From contig VZDJ01007747.1 of assembly GCA_008694505.1 (NCBI GenBank), positions 3,127,390 to 3,191,389 of the forward strand: a DNA stretch of 64,000 nt, in the 5' to 3' direction. The stretch's first letter is position 1; each line of letters starts with the position of its first letter. Positions 48,831 to 63,370 of the stretch are shown piece after piece. Source of the DNA: Cyanoderma ruficeps (lineage: Eukaryota > Chordata > Aves > Passeriformes > Timaliidae). The position numbers and the translations under genes are program-made. The notes under the pieces are model-generated. The model was not told where the DNA came from and ran no database searches. It worked only from the letters and a program-made list of their open reading frames with translations.

Positions 48831-50581
48831 TGGGACCCTCCAGTACCAGATCAGATGTTGGTTAGGGCATTTGTAGGCACATGGGTGTGCTGGTAAAGGG
48901 ATAAGCAGATGGGATGGAATTTTACTCTTCCTGACCTACCTGATTTTGGGTCTGCTTTTTGCTCAAGCACTTGATGCTCTTTCACTGCCAGAGCAGATGA
49001 TCAACAAGAGACTCTTTCTAGAAGTGAAATGCGTGGAAATGGCTACAAACCTCTGAAGAGAAAGGCAGGTGTCTGTCTTGCAAAATAATCTTTCCCTCTC
49101 TGCCTAACGGAAGTCCTCATTCAGGTTCAGATAAAAGCTTTTCTCCCCTCCCTGGGCACAAGACTAGCCCATATTATTTATTTATTAGTAAAGATTTCTT
49201 TTTGAATTTTTTTTAGAAGAGCTTTTACATTATTTTTCTTTGCTTTCACAGTTCAAGCATGATTTAATGTGTCAAAACTAGTTTGCTTGGCTGGCCTTGA
49301 TTGTCTTGCATACTTCAACTAAAACAGGGTAGTCATCCTTCCAGGCATTGCTGCTGCCCAGACAAATGAAGTGTCACGGCAGCTAGGACTGCTCCTGTGT
49401 TGTGACAGCAGTAGCATCCTTCAACAAAGCCGTCAGCAGGGAATTTAGACGGGGGTAATGCCTGCAGATATGGCTTGGGTCAGGGCAGTGTGGGCCCACA
49501 CAGGCAGATGTGGAGACAAGCTTATGCTCCAGAGACTTAATCGATCATTCATGTGCAAAGGCGTTTTGGTCCAGATTAAGAGTAGCTAGTACTAGAGAGA
49601 GAAGGAAGCCATCCTGTTGGTGCCTGCACTAGTGAGCCTGGCAGAAATAACACTGAGAGACCTTGCTGCAGGGTAGTGCTGCCAGACTGATACATCTGGT
49701 TGCAGGTTTCCTGGCAGAAATGAGTTGCAGTGTGATCTTTTGCATTCTGTAGTCAGTGGGGATTTTGTCATTGATTTTGGTGGGAGGGAGATGATAATCC
49801 TTTATGATATGTTAACTAAATGGTTTCCTGGCCTAGATCTTTATTAAGTGTTGCACTGACTGCCAGCAGAACACAGCCTATAGGAAAGAAATTTAGTTCA
49901 TGATAATTGGTGTAACTCAGACCTATTTGTCAGCAAGTGGTCTGATCCTGGTCTCGACCAAACTTTCTAAATAAAAGTTTATGGCATTTTGTGGTTGTCT
50001 TTTTCTCATCTAATGCAGGGGGACTCAGGCTAAAGTGCTGTTTCTGCACTCTTCTCCACTGAAAAGAGTAAGGAAGAAATTTTGAGTCACTTCTCACTCT
50101 AATTAGTTTAAAATGCCATAGCAACCCTTGAGCCTGGCTGCAGGACATGGTGCGTCGTAGGAAGTCTTCCCTAAGGTGCTGCTGTATGCTCAACTGAGCA
50201 AGAGCTCTGCATTTGGCATCCTCATCACTGATGTCTTCAGGCTTTTGTCTCCTGGATGCATCAGTAACAAAGTATTCAGCAGTCAGGTCAGATATCTCCT
50301 GGTGTGTTTTTTCTGGGATGAGTGGGACGGCTGCCAGCTGGAAATCTGGTGCTCAGGGACCAGTGAAATGGTTGTGTGAGTCTGTTATTGACAGAGCTCT
50401 GAGCATGGCTAATGGCATTGATGAGTTGTGTCCTCCTGATGGTGAAGGTATTGGGTCATGCACTGACTCTGAAATGGAGCATCTTAAGTGCACTGGTAGA
50501 TGGGGGGAACTGCCCTCTGCCAAATCCTGCCCTTCCAAAATATTGTGGGACTGTTTGATTTGGTGGCCTCTTCTTTTCTCC

Positions 50582-50665
50582 TGTTTGTTTGTTTGTTTGT
50601 TCATTTGTTTGTTTTGGGAGGGGTTTTTTGGTTGTAGGTTTAGTTTGTTGTTGGTTTTTTTCCCC
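50582..50665 (+). repeat. GTTT simple repeat grading into T/G-rich sequence
   Basis: Several perfect GTTT units are followed by GGGAGGGG and a T/G-rich stretch ending in a T-run and CCCCC. A 179-codon open frame at 50213-50752 passes through it and reads as Leu/Cys/Phe-rich there only because of the repeat. Confidence 0.88.
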
Positions 50666-53600
50666 CAAGAAAAAACTATGCTAGATCAGACCTTGGTGTG
50701 TAAAGCACTGGTCAATGTTGTCTGGAAACTTGATTCCATGACTATGAACTGACACAAAAAGTGTTTATCAAGATTACCTGTGAATGACTCCTTCTGTGTC
50801 TTCAGCCATTCAGGTGTGTACAGGTCATTTTGCTGTACTTTGTGGGCACTGTGCACACAACTAAAACCACAATGCCTCTAATGTGGCATCTGTATTTAAT
50901 GCCATGTGTAGCTCTGAGCTGAGAAGAAAATGAGAATTTTACAAGAAAAGCAAAACCAGCCCAAACTAGAATAAATGTTTTCAGATGGAGGCATTTGCTC
51001 TTCGGTTGGAGGCATAAAAGCACCAGCTTAAAGTTGTAGTGTTCATTTTCAGTGAGCTTACTCTAAGTATTTTGCCACTCTGGTTGGGAAGAAGCAGAGG
51101 CAGCACAACAGTCACACTGCAGTTCTGTCTGTAGGACTGAGTGTGCCTTGTGGGATTTAGTGGGAGGCACCACTGGCATTATTGCTGTTATTGCTGGCAT
51201 GCTGTTGGAGGTGGGTGAAGGCCCATGGAAAGCCGAGCTAGAACATTCCTGGTCATGTGTCACCTTCAGTGTTTTGCGCTGCATACATGCGTGAAAACAG
51301 TGTGGGCTGTGAATATAGAGAAACAAAAATACTCCTGAAAGTTTATTGAGCAAAGGCTTCTGGTTTAACAAATTCAAATTTTACATGTTTCAAAGACTGA
51401 TTTCTAGATGTCATTGAGAAGAGCATCAGGCCACATTGAGATTAGCCTTATTGTTCCATAATGTCTTACTGGAGTACAAGGTTAATTAGTACCATAGGCA
51501 ATATGCATTATTCATCACAGCAATCAGGCTTTTCTTCTGTTGGTGTGTTGTATGCCGCAAATGTTTTCCCTTCCAATAACAAATCCTTGATATATCATTT
51601 TCAAATTTAATCCTGCCAAATCATATTTGTGATGCATAAATTATCTGGGCACTCTGATACTGATGGAAAATATTTCAGGTGTCAAAAGTACTATAATTTT
51701 AATGTTGAACTTCTGGCTTGCTTGGGCATAGACCCAAAGGACCATGGGAGATACAAGATGATTTTATTAATGCCCATCTTCAACCTGACCCAAACTGGGG
51801 ATCCCACTAGTGACACGAAGAGTGCAGTTCTTTACAGCAGTAGTGTTATCAGTGCTGATTATCATGCAGCATTTCACTGCAGGCATGAACTGCTGAAGTT
51901 GTGTTGCTGCTGTGGTACTGTGGCTGCTTGCAATGCCCCAGTACAGATCTCGAGCATCCCAATTCCCACTCTGATGCTTGTAACAGGGCTCCTTCAAGCA
52001 GAAGGGCTAAACCTGAGGTGCTCTTGGCTACTTTAGAGTGCCAGGGTGCCCCACCTGCTCCAGGGTACCAGCACTGTCTGACAGGTTTGCAGAAGGTCTA
52101 GCAAGCTGTGGCTTTCACTTGCAAGGTGTGTTTGTGGTGCAGAGGCTTTGGCCTTTCTTTCTCAGTTTGAGAAACCAGCAGTACCTCATCCTCAGCTGGC
52201 AGTGTGTCCACTAGACAAGAGTCATGCAGAAGGAGGAGTTACACAGTGTAGTGATTCAGCTGATCCGTGCTCATTTCCACCCCTGGAGTCCTGCTGCCTT
52301 CTTTGTCCAGCATTCAGTAGGCTGGGTCAGTTCCTGAGATTACTGTGTTGAAGGTGCCTGACAGAGCTTCCAGAGCAGCACTTGGAAGACATGGTGATCC
52401 CTCTCTGTCTACCACACCTACTGAATGAATAGTATTAGTCTGAAAGATCTCTGGGACATGTTTCACTGCTGCTTTCAAGCTCTGACTTTTCACCTTGGCT
52501 ACCTTCTGGTAGAGTTTTCCAGCCTTCTGTCAGCTGTACACACGTGTATTAAAGTGTGTGGATAGGTGTTAGGAGGGACAACTGAGACACAAAACTGGGT
52601 GACATGCCAAAGGTCCTACAAACTGATTCTGATGGAGTCAGGAGGCTCAGGCTTCCTGCTTCTGCCATCCTTGCTTCTTTGAGTTCATTAGCAATTTCTC
52701 TCATCTCTCTTGAAAAGGGTTTAGGCATGAACTCCTTTCTAACATAAGATGGGGTAGCCTCCTTTCACAGCTGGGTATATCTTGCAAAGTGATGTTGTGC
52801 TGTCAGGGCCCCAGGGGAGTAACTTGGACTGACATGGCTGGAGGATAAATATGGCAGATTTCTACCTTAAATAGCCTGCGGCAACTAATCCACTGCACAG
52901 GCAAGGAATGCTTGAGATTCCTTTGTGTTCAAATCTGAAAGTAAATATTTTACGGCAACCCTGACTCACTTCCCTTCCGTCCGTCTTGTTTTGTATGTGC
53001 ATTGTTCTCCCCTCCTGACTTTCTCTTTAGGAGGAACCAGCTTAGGTGGCTGCTTTGCTGCTTGCCTCCTGCCGGCTGGCATGGAAGGGGATTCCAAGGG
53101 CACGATTTCCACAGTGGAATGCAGAACACAATATTGGGTTTGTGTCAGATAACAGAAAAGGAACACACGCTTTGAAAATGAGTACCCCTGGTGTGTCTGG
53201 GGCTTTCTGGGGCAGTTTGGAAACAGCTTTTTAGCAAGAACAGGCAGATGGATAAGTGCCCAAATTACACTTATCTGTCAAACAACTAGCGTATGTTTGT
53301 GGTCTTTGATTTAGATGTTGTTGTGATATAAACAAATGAGCGGTCACAGGACTGTAAAGAGGTGATGATGAGTATTATTCTTTTCTCCTGATTATTACCC
53401 ACTGCTTTGAAAAAAGTAGTTGAGATTCTTGTAATGAGACCTCTGCTCTTGTGTAAAACTGCATTTGTAGAGCAATTCTGTTTGCTTCCAGTTAAAAAGC
53501 AATACATACAATGTTTCCTTAAAAGTTGGTTGTAGGCAACAGAATAATAAATAAAATGTACCTAAAGTATAATTATGTAAATCACCAAAAGTGGAATGGC

Positions 53601-56600
53601 TTTAAGAGTCCCATCAATAACTTAGGAACTTTGATAAATGTGCAGCGTATATATCCTACTTTGTAGCACACTGTTACGACATAAAGGCAAAGGAATCTAA
53701 TTTTTCAAATAATTTGTGAGGACAAACCAAAAAATTCACAGCATTCAGTGGTGTGTACATTTAGTGTTGTGTTGTAAATCTTCCTGGTTGAAAGTATTAA
53801 TGAGAGAAAATCTTCTGCAAATGCTGCATACACAGATCTCCGAAATAGCTTGTGGGGGCAAACACTAGATTATGTGGCTGATAAATAATAGAAGAGCTTC
53901 ACTCCCTCTCCTCCTCTCCCCTTTCTTAGGTTTACATGACATGAGCACTGCTTGGAAAAAGTAGAGCGGTGTTCAGTCTGTACCAGAATGTAATAAAAGC
54001 TGTAGTTTTTCCTGAAAAAAAGTTATATTTCTGTTTTGTAGCAGTTGGTCTATATGTGTGTGAGTCTCAAGGCAAGAAAAAGCTATTTATTGCCACAACT
54101 GTCTGACACCATGAGTAAAGAAAGAACCATGAAATCAGAGAGTATGCATGGGAAGGGAAAAAGCCCATCATCTTTGCTTCAGCCACACAGATATAACCAG
54201 CCACTTGAGAATCTGCCTCTCTTTCAGATGTCCTTAAACATGCAAACAACACGTATACCTGAGGCTGTGCCCAAAGGAGGGGAGGTGTGTCCCACCAAGG
54301 AGCTGCAAGTTTGGGACATGGCACACCCAGCAACCTACTGATGTGGCATTTGGCGAGTGTTCTGGATACTCTGTTCTAGCTTTTCTTTGTATTTATGTCT
54401 GAAAAATGTTTTACATCTTCTTGTTAAAGAAGGATGTGGTGCTGGTGCTAGGTGGGACTGATGTGTGATTTCCTGAAAATGACACCATAAACTCAGGTTT
54501 ATCATCTTTCTTTTTGTTTTGGACTCTGTTTTGATAGTTTATTTTCTAATGGCAGCAAGAAATTAAAGTCTCCTAGATGCTTTTAAAATGACCCTGTTTG
54601 AAAATAGTTTGAATCTTCATTTCTTAAGGCAAAAATGTCAGGTCCTGCTGTAAATAGCTTGTTTGTGTTCTGTAAAAGTCAGTAAGGAAATGTAGGATTT
54701 CCTCGGCTTTAAAACTGCAACAACATAAATGTTAGTAACACAAACACATGGCTTCTTCAAACACAAGGGAGTTTCAGGGGTGATGATGAAGAAAGAAGGA
54801 CTGAGCAGTCAGTCTCAGTTATGCTTCTTGTATACCTGCCTTTCTGGGATGGAATTTCCAGGGCTTTTGTCACCAGATCAGATATCTGTTGTACCTTGGG
54901 GATGTCATTATATTCATTTGATAATGGGGAGCAAAACAAAGAAAGGAATTGCCAAATCATGTTTCATTCAGTGGAAAATCAGGCTTCCCAGTCTTGTACT
55001 GTACTTTCTAAAGTGCATGCCTGTGCAGATACATGACTGCTATTCCTTCTCATTAGTGAGTGTAGGCATGTGTCTTCTGTATTTTAGCTGATCCTAAGTG
55101 ACTCGCTTTCCTGGCAATGGCTTCGGTGATGTGATTTGTCTTTTACAGTTGAGGGGGTTTTTTTTCCATATATGTAGGCCGGGATTTCAACTGTAGTTCA
55201 GTCAAACACTTGATTACATTTTGTATTAGATGTTCTTACAGTCTACAGGATATTCCCAACCAGGTTAGGGAAGCTAGAGGCAGGACAACATCATCAATAT
55301 ATGAGTATTTAGGTTGTTATGTCTTAGGCTATTGAAAAAATAAGAGATCTTTAAAATGTAGAAATTCCACTACAGAATACATGGTATTACTGAGCTATCT
55401 GTGTCTTCTCTCCTGGTCAAGGCTGGATTAAATGTTTTGCTCTTTGCTGACTTACTGTAAGGGGTAATTTGTAAACTTTTTCTCTTTTGCTGAAGCACCA
55501 GATCTGAGTACATGTTCCAGTGTTTGCTTTAAAACAGCATGCCACGGTGCATGGTGTTTCTACATATTTAATTGTCTCTTGAAAAGAGAGTGGAAGTGGA
55601 TCTGTGCCTTACAAAGCAATATGCCTCTGTGACAACAGGACTAGATCTCTTCCCCTCAAGTAAAAATGAAAACAAAAGCTCTTCCTGACTTAGTGCAAAA
55701 CTGGCAAGCTACTGTTTAGACAAAACCTCTCAGACTTGCAGCTTCTGCAGCCAAAACATACCAGCACAAAGTCTCCAATAAGTGATAATTAATTAGTGCG
55801 TAGAAGTGAATCCTGCTGTGAGCCTTTGGTCCCCTCAGTTAAATTGTTTTATAATGTAATGCTATCAAGATATTTCATTGTACACAGAAAGGAAAAAAAA
55901 TCATAAAATATACGTTCTCAAATTCCCATGTGAGGGTGAGTTCCTTACATTTATCAAGCTTGCTGGTGTGCCTCCAGAAATTTTCTCCAGAATGATGACT
56001 AGTTCTTTAATTACACATAGATAGAGCTATGTTTGTTGGTGGTGTTTGAAACTACAGATTGAATTTAGTACTGTAAATGTCATTAATCTGGTGAAATAAA
56101 AATACCGAGTTTTTAATAAGGTCTCAGTGTTTTTTAAAAGCTCTGAGGAGATTTAATGCTAAAACAGCAGATATAAATCTGCTTGGCTCCCCTGTAATTG
56201 TCTCTCTCAAGCATGTACCTCTCTTCAAGGGAAGTCAGCTCACACTAATTTCAAAGCTGTTTACTGCCTGCATGAATTCGATGGAGTCTCACTTTTATTG
56301 TTAAACAGTTGTTAGCATCAGAGGTGACCAGGAATCTGACGTGGCAGAGTCTATACATCGTACTAATTGATCTGTGTTTTCTGTAGGACCACAAAAACAC
56401 CCCAGCCTTTCTGTTGTGCTCTAGATATCTACAGCCTGTCTGAAAGAGTTCATAGGTTTGAGTTTTACTCTCTTTTAAGCCTTGCCTGTGAGTTTTTGGT
56501 TCCTGTTTTGGTGGACTTGGCTATGTAACAGGCTGAGCCTCGCTTTTTGATCTTGTCAACAGGGATGTATCTGCCACTACTTGATATTGCTGTTTGCAAG

Positions 56601-59600
56601 GCATTGGGAGATGGAGCTTTGTAGCTGCATCAGCCTGGCACATAGAAGTATCACACAGTGCTAAATGGAGTAGAAATGTGCCATTGTTTTCATGATTACA
56701 AATGTTTATTCCTAAATAAGTTCCAGTCTTTTTTTTTTTTTTAGCACATAATCAAACCGGTAGGTTTCAGATGAGGAAGGGATAACATTGCTTGATCGGT
56801 GTTCTAATTTATACATGTATAAAATGTGCATGGAAATCTTGGTGACTTCTTTATTAAACTTTGCTCATTCAACTTTTGTGGACCTGGCATCATTTACACT
56901 CAGTGCACAATGTGTCCATCTTCCTTCTCCCTTCGTTGCTAAGTTTCCTTGTATGCAAAGCTGGGGGGACTTTGCCCCTGGAGTCAGGATGGGGCTGCCT
57001 GCATGTCAGTGAGTGTATTTAGTGTATCCTAATAGTAAATATTGTAGTTGGGAGGCAGTGGTATTCACAGGGGAGCTGTATCACTGCAGTTGCTTCGGAG
57101 CAACAAAGAGCGGAAACTGCACCAGCCTTGAAGATGAATCAGTGCTGCGGTGATTAAAAAGATATACATTTCCCATGCTCCACGCAGGAGTCGGCATTGT
57201 TTTCCCTAGGGATTGTAGTCAGTCTGTAAATAAAAGATGCTGACAGTTTCCTTGGGGAGCAGCTTAAGGACTGAGAACATCGTTTGCCATTAGATACTCC
57301 TCATTAGTCACTGGCTGACACAGGGAAAGCCGGGTGGGGTGCTGAGCTTTGGCATTTTTCCTCTCCCTGGCATTATCACCCCTTCCTTTTCAGGGTTTGG
57401 TCCCACCATCTACCTGCAGATCCTGAGGTGTTTCGGGGGGTGGAGATGAGAAGTTTCCTTGGGGACTCAGCACTGTGTGAAGTTAGAGAAGTGCAAACAA
57501 ATGCTGTGTCTCTCAGCAAAGGGCAGGGAGCCTGTGTACTTGCAAGCATGGGGCTGGCAGGGCATGGATGCTCCTGAGTACCACGGTGCAGTTAATGAGT
57601 ACTGCTGCTTTTCTTCCATCGATATGTGAGCAGCTTGGCAAGCAGGCCAGGGAAGATGAGGGGCAGCTCATGAGCCCAGTTACTGTCCTGCTCTTTAATT
57701 ATTACTGTTTTCAAATCCCTTTCAGTATTCACAGCTCAATTTATGTGCTAATTGGCCCTTTTAATAATCAAAAGACAGAGACTGCAAAAGTCAGTATGTG
57801 CGTTCTCTCAGCGGTGCCACTGTGTAGCTGTGATAAATTATCTGTGGCAAATGTTCTGTTGCTTTGTGGTGCTTGGCCTCTGTCAACTTTTTCTGCTGGT
57901 TCTGGTGACCTCCTCTATTAAAAATCTGGTCTGGGAAGGAAAAAAACTGAGGGTAGAGTGGCTACAAAGTGCTGCTCTGCTGGAGCAGAGCAATGCTGAG
58001 GCACAAGAGAGGAGATGATGCTTCAGGGAGGTTTTCTACTTTGGGGATGGTGATGGAGGAGTGGAGACCATGCAGCTCCTCCCCCAGACGGTGTGTGAAG
58101 AGCTCTGCACCAAGTGCATGTTGAAGTGAATTACCCGTAGCGCCTCTTAAGGTACAAAAATAAGATTCTTCATTTTCACCTCCTCCCTTGGCTTCCTGTG
58201 TCCGCCTCCTGCCCCCGTCCCCCTTGAGATCGGAGGTGGAATGAAACCCGGCTTCCTCAGTGCCTCTGGCTCTTCTCTGCTGTCGCACACACCACCGCAT
58301 TTTGCTGGAGCTGCTCAAAATGCAGCTATAATTGTCGAGTACATGTCTGCTCTCATTCCCTCCCACTCACCCTCTGGTATCTTGTGCCGGGCTCTGCTTT
58401 TCCTTGAAACCCCCCCCACTCACTCCTAGCATTTCCACTGCCCCTTTCCCTCCTCCCTGATGCACCAGCGTGTGGAGTAAACACCCTTCTGGACACCACA
58501 GCCCTCCTTCTCTATACACTTCTGAGCCCCCACCAGTGGTGAAGTTTTTCTGTGTTAACCACATCAGGAAGAGCTAATGTGCTTGGATGTAGATTGCCTT
58601 TTGCCTTGGGATCAGGTTTACCGTGTCACCAGGGTCCCTTGCAAGTGGAATCAATGTCTCTTTTGGTTTTGGGGTTTTTTTTTTGCAACAGACGGAAAAA
58701 CCTGTGTTGTTCTGTGTGTGCAGGAAGAAAGGAGATGTAACACCCTTCCTGCTCCCAGCAGCATCCCAGGCGGCTCGGGTGGGTGGAGTGGCAGGACCCA
58801 GCATCTGGGCTCCCTCCCATAAGCAGTTGAGTTAGTGTGACTGCAGAAAATTCCAGTCTTCCAGGTGCTGAGGAGGAGGTGCATAATGATATAAGCCTCA
58901 GAGGGTGATGGAGGGAAGGGACAGCTTGAGTTGGATGAGGGACAGATTATATTATAAAGCAAGTGAGTTTGTTTTTTCAGAGCTTTTTTGCGGATACATG
59001 TGACAGTGAGGAGTGTGGATGTGGTCTGGGCCTTTGAGGATGTTCTGTTCTCTGCTTTTTTACAGAAGATGTAGCTTATAATTTTTCCTGGAGTTGAGAA
59101 AGTATCCATTTGTACCTTTGGAAAAGTCAGTCTTTTTGGAGGAAGCTATTTTTGTTGGTGCCTGGGCTTCAGGAAATGTTACCACGTTGCTTGCAAGATC
59201 GTAAGAAGCTTATAACTTACTGGGTGTTCTCCTTCCAGTGGTAATTGGTCAGTCTCTGAGACCAACCCTTTTGGAGAGAAATCAAACATATCCTGTGCAT
59301 TAAATTACTTTTAATCAGTTCATGTCATCACCAAGAAACATTCACCTTGAAAGAAACACAAAAACCTTTTCACAGCAATAACATCGATAAAACAGCTTGA
59401 AGTAGAAACTATTTTCCTTATTTCTTGGTAAGTTTGTGGAAAGGAAAGGGAAGGTTATCTGATTTGTTAACAGGGCTTGGAAAACTCCCTTGGGAGATGT
59501 TGTTATCTATTATGACTGTGAATCTGTGCAAAAAAAAAAAGAGTCTGCAAAAATAACCAGATGCACCTAGTGCATTGGAAACAACAGTCATGATACTGCT

Positions 59601-61972
59601 TTGAATAATACACTACTGTGGGATCTTGCTGGAGGTGAAATAAGGTATAACATGGGAGAATCAAGAGGGAGTGTTGAAAACCAGGAGGCTGCTAGGTGCA
59701 GTGTATAATTACTTAAAAATATCTTTTAGTTTATCTTCTCTGCAGGTTTTGATTGATCAGAATTTTCTGGTTTGTTTTCAAAAGCAGTAATTTTCTTTTT
59801 TCTTTGTTTTCATGGAAAATAATGAACTGAATACAGGCTGATTTGTTTCAAGAAAGCCTACCTTATTAACTAGGGACATAAAGAATTCATGCTGAAAATG
59901 TAATAAGCCTGAGTTGCATATAGCTTGCAGTTTCTGCGTTAACCCATGCTCTGGATTATCTTTCTTCTGGTCGAAGGGATGTTGGCAGGAGGGGAAGACG
60001 TTCACATCCCTAAAAATATGTGTGGTGCTTAGTAGAACAAACCTGATAAATTATTAACAAGAAGTATTTGTTGAAAGTGGTCAGTAAACACATAGTTCAG
60101 TGGATTTTCCCGGTCTCCCTGGAGGAAGGTGGATGTAGTGACTGGGGAAGGATTGGTGTGTGGGTCAAGCAGCCAAAAGGGAGACAGCAACATCTATGCT
60201 TGGTGTGAGAGATGAATCCAGACATGGGCTGACATGTTAAATATAGGTTCATCTTGGAAAAGAGTAAGTTTCAGACTACATATTCCTTCAGTTTGGGGGA
60301 AAAAATGTGGGAAAATCCTTGGGATTTAGCAGCTTGTGAGGCTTTTCCTCACCTAACTTTTTCATGCTGGTGGCTTCAGAGAATGCAGTCTATGAAATGG
60401 TATGGTTTTAGGGGGTTGGTATTCACTTCCAGCTGATAGATCCCAGTTTGTCTCAAGCCAAGAGTGACCAGCTGTAATTACCATATGATTGCTGAATATA
60501 GATGTGGGAGTGTGGGAAAAGAGGGAGAGATGAGGAAATGTGTAGAGTGTTGGCTGTGTGTTATTGGTTCTTGCAGTTATCAGCATCACAGTATTGCGAA
60601 TGTATGCATGCAGAAGTTGTGCTGTTTGCTTGAAAATCATGAATTTTAAATCCTACTAACTTGTTGAATTCTTTGATTTGCCTCATATTTTGAGCCTTTA
60701 GTTTTTATTTTAAAGCTTTGCTTGGCAAATGTGAAGCCTGTGAAACTAATTAGAAAAAGAAGGATGCAGATTGTGATTTGGGTGGGTCATTTAATGTAAA
60801 ATACAAATAGAGTGAAGATGAGAGTCCTGTTGAGAGTGGCAGTGAAATATAAACAAGCCTTTTGCAGCTGATACCAGTTGCTCAGTGTTCTAACTGAGGG
60901 GGTGGCTCCAGGAATAACTGGGTTAGGTTTCTTACTTGAATTCGCTACTAGCTGAGATGAGAATAGTATAATGAAACCCGTTTTCCTTTACTGTCTCAGT
61001 GCTTTGTGTCTAATGTCTTTTTCATCAGAGGGGCAAACAGCTGTACCCATCTGAAGATCAGTCTTGCTGTCTGTATCAGACTATCATGTAAATAGTCTCT
61101 GAAAGGCCTTGAATAATAGAGGTGAGTTTTGGGAATACATACTGCTTTTATCTAGACTAAATGAATTCTCTATTGGAAAAAAACAAATGTTAGTCCCCAG
61201 TGCTGCCATTCTGTCACTTCATCCCAGCAAATTAAGATATTACCCATGGTGTAATAAATTATTTAAGATCAATACACTTGGCGAGTTCTTATCTTGTCCA
61301 ATAGGCTGAAGATGAAAAATTACGCTGCATGTTTCCAAACAAAGTGTTTCATACATGATAAATAGTCATTAAATTGTGCCTCACAGATGACATCATACCT
61401 AATAATACATTAGGGGTCTTTGTATCTATACAGCTCCCAGGAGTCAATTATTTTGTCAGCTAGTGCTGCCTCATGAAAATAGCAGATTTTTTTTACCAGG
61501 TCCAGGCAGTTAGCCATGAAGGAGTAACTAAAGCAGATGTGGTAGTGGAAAATGTGGCATTGCAAGGCCAGTGTAGTTGAAGTGAATACTTAGAAGTTGT
61601 AGAAGACCTTGAGGCTGATACATTTTTTTCTGTTTGCCTCACTGAGAGTATCAAATGACTAAAGTGCAGAAGCAAATGTTCAGCTTTGAAGACAATGGGG
61701 AGGAACTGAAATTTTCTAAATGGGGACATGCACCTCTAAGCTGAGCACAGGCCTTAATGCCTGTGTTATGATGTGCTTACAAAGAAACCTTTAGGTTTTT
61801 TGATATCTATTATATTAGTTATTTAAGCTGTCTACATGAAACTCCAAACTCAGTCCAGATTAGAACCCGCTCATGAGAAGCTGGAAGCTGCCTCTTAGTT
61901 GTAGTACTATTATTTAGGTGCTGAGGTACACTTCATATATTTCACTGTTGGCAAGCAGTCGGTATACCAATT

Positions 61973-62004
61973 TGTATCATATATGGCATGTATCATATAT
62001 GCCT
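61973..62004. repeat. 16-bp tandem duplication in A+T-rich sequence
   Basis: TGTATCATATATGGCA (61973-61988) is followed directly by TGTATCATATATGCCT (61989-62004). The first 13 bases are identical. It is a minor slippage duplication. Confidence 0.85.
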
Positions 62005-63350
62005 TAACTGGTTTAGCTTTGGCTTAGAAGTGTTTTTCTGTTTCCTGTGAATAATAGTGTGAAATATGTCATTATTTTAGGAAGTGATGAGCATGTGTGA
62101 ATTATAACAATCCTGTATGGCCTTTCTTTGGAGCAGATGCAAGTCCTGACACAACTGGTAGTATTTCTTTATAGCTGTAGCTCTTCCCTGAGCTCTGATC
62201 TATAAATGTTTGACCACTTTCTCTCCTCCCATATTGAAAATTCCAGCTTTAAGATTTTATACTGGGGCAGAGGTAGTCTCTGACATCTATTCTCAAAGCT
62301 CACCTGCACCAAACCTGGAGATGCTGATTGTTCCAGAGGTCTGCAGCGCAGTCTCTCCTGCACCATCTGTATGATGGTGCACTGCAGCTGATGGGAAGCT
62401 GCAGGCACTTCATCAGCTTGAAACCCTGTCTCTCAAACCCTGTCTTTTATTTGGTGGGAGTTGTTCACAAAGTTTTCTCCTAAAAATGTACCTAAGGTGG
62501 TTTCTGCTTTTTGTGTTTTCCTGAACATGGTAGTTAACATGGTTGCAACCAGTGGATATTGAGAGAATGATGTTCTTTACTTAAATAGATTCAGAACTTA
62601 CTTGACATCCTGAAGAACCTGTTGGTGGCTGGACCTCGTACTGAACTGGCATGGGTGAAATCGTGGGATAAATATGAGCAAAGGTTTTGACACTGTTGCA
62701 TCCTGATTTGCTCCCAAAACAATCTGTTTGTATGTATCCAAAAGCCCTTTAGGCAGTAGGGTATGGCAAGCAAATGTCTGTGTAAAGAACACTTTAAAAT
62801 GGGAATTTCTTATGATAAAGAAACACTTCTCTTGATTTAAGCAAGAAGCCTTGTTAAAAGCATTTGTGACTTTAATGACCTTAATCTCCAGATTCAGTTT
62901 ACTGTGCAGAGTGTTTCAAATGCCTAAATTCTTCATGTCTTTCACAACAAAGGATGCTGGATGCCTCAGTAATCTTGGAGGCTACCCAAATCGGTCTTAG
63001 ACTGTTTTGAGGCTGGTTGTGACGTGACCTAGAGAGATCCTCTTCAGTAAATTATCTTTCTAAGAGGAACCCAGCAGGTTTTGCTGAAGCATCCTGCTGG
63101 GATGAAGGAGAATGAGAAGCATGCAGTGCTCAGTGATGCACAGGAGGACCATAAGGTGATAAGGAACCATGCTTGTGGCACGAGCAGCACAGGACAATGT
63201 GGTGCTCGTGGGAGAGGGCATGGTTAACCAGAAGATGCTTCTGGCCATTTCTGTGCCATAGTCTTTCCTAGTTGCTCCTGCAGTGCTGTGAATTAATTTG
63301 GAGCAGCTGGTGTAGTGGGAGTTAAGAAAGTTTTTTAAAGGAGCTTTTAT

Positions 63351-63370
63351 AAAATAAAATAAAATAAAAT
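63351..63370. repeat. AAAAT microsatellite
   Basis: Four perfect AAAAT units follow CTTTTAT. This is a simple repeat. Confidence 0.9.

Noticed and set aside
50213..50752. 179-codon open frame on the + strand with an apparent hydrophobic segment
   Set aside because: The Leu/Cys/Phe-rich segment is produced by the GTTT repeat at 50582-50616, and the remainder resembles no protein family I know.
58140..58560. Pyrimidine-rich, somewhat GC-richer stretch considered as a promoter or CpG island
   Set aside because: CpG dinucleotides are few and there is no adjacent first exon or open frame of interest. It looks like C/T-rich intron sequence.
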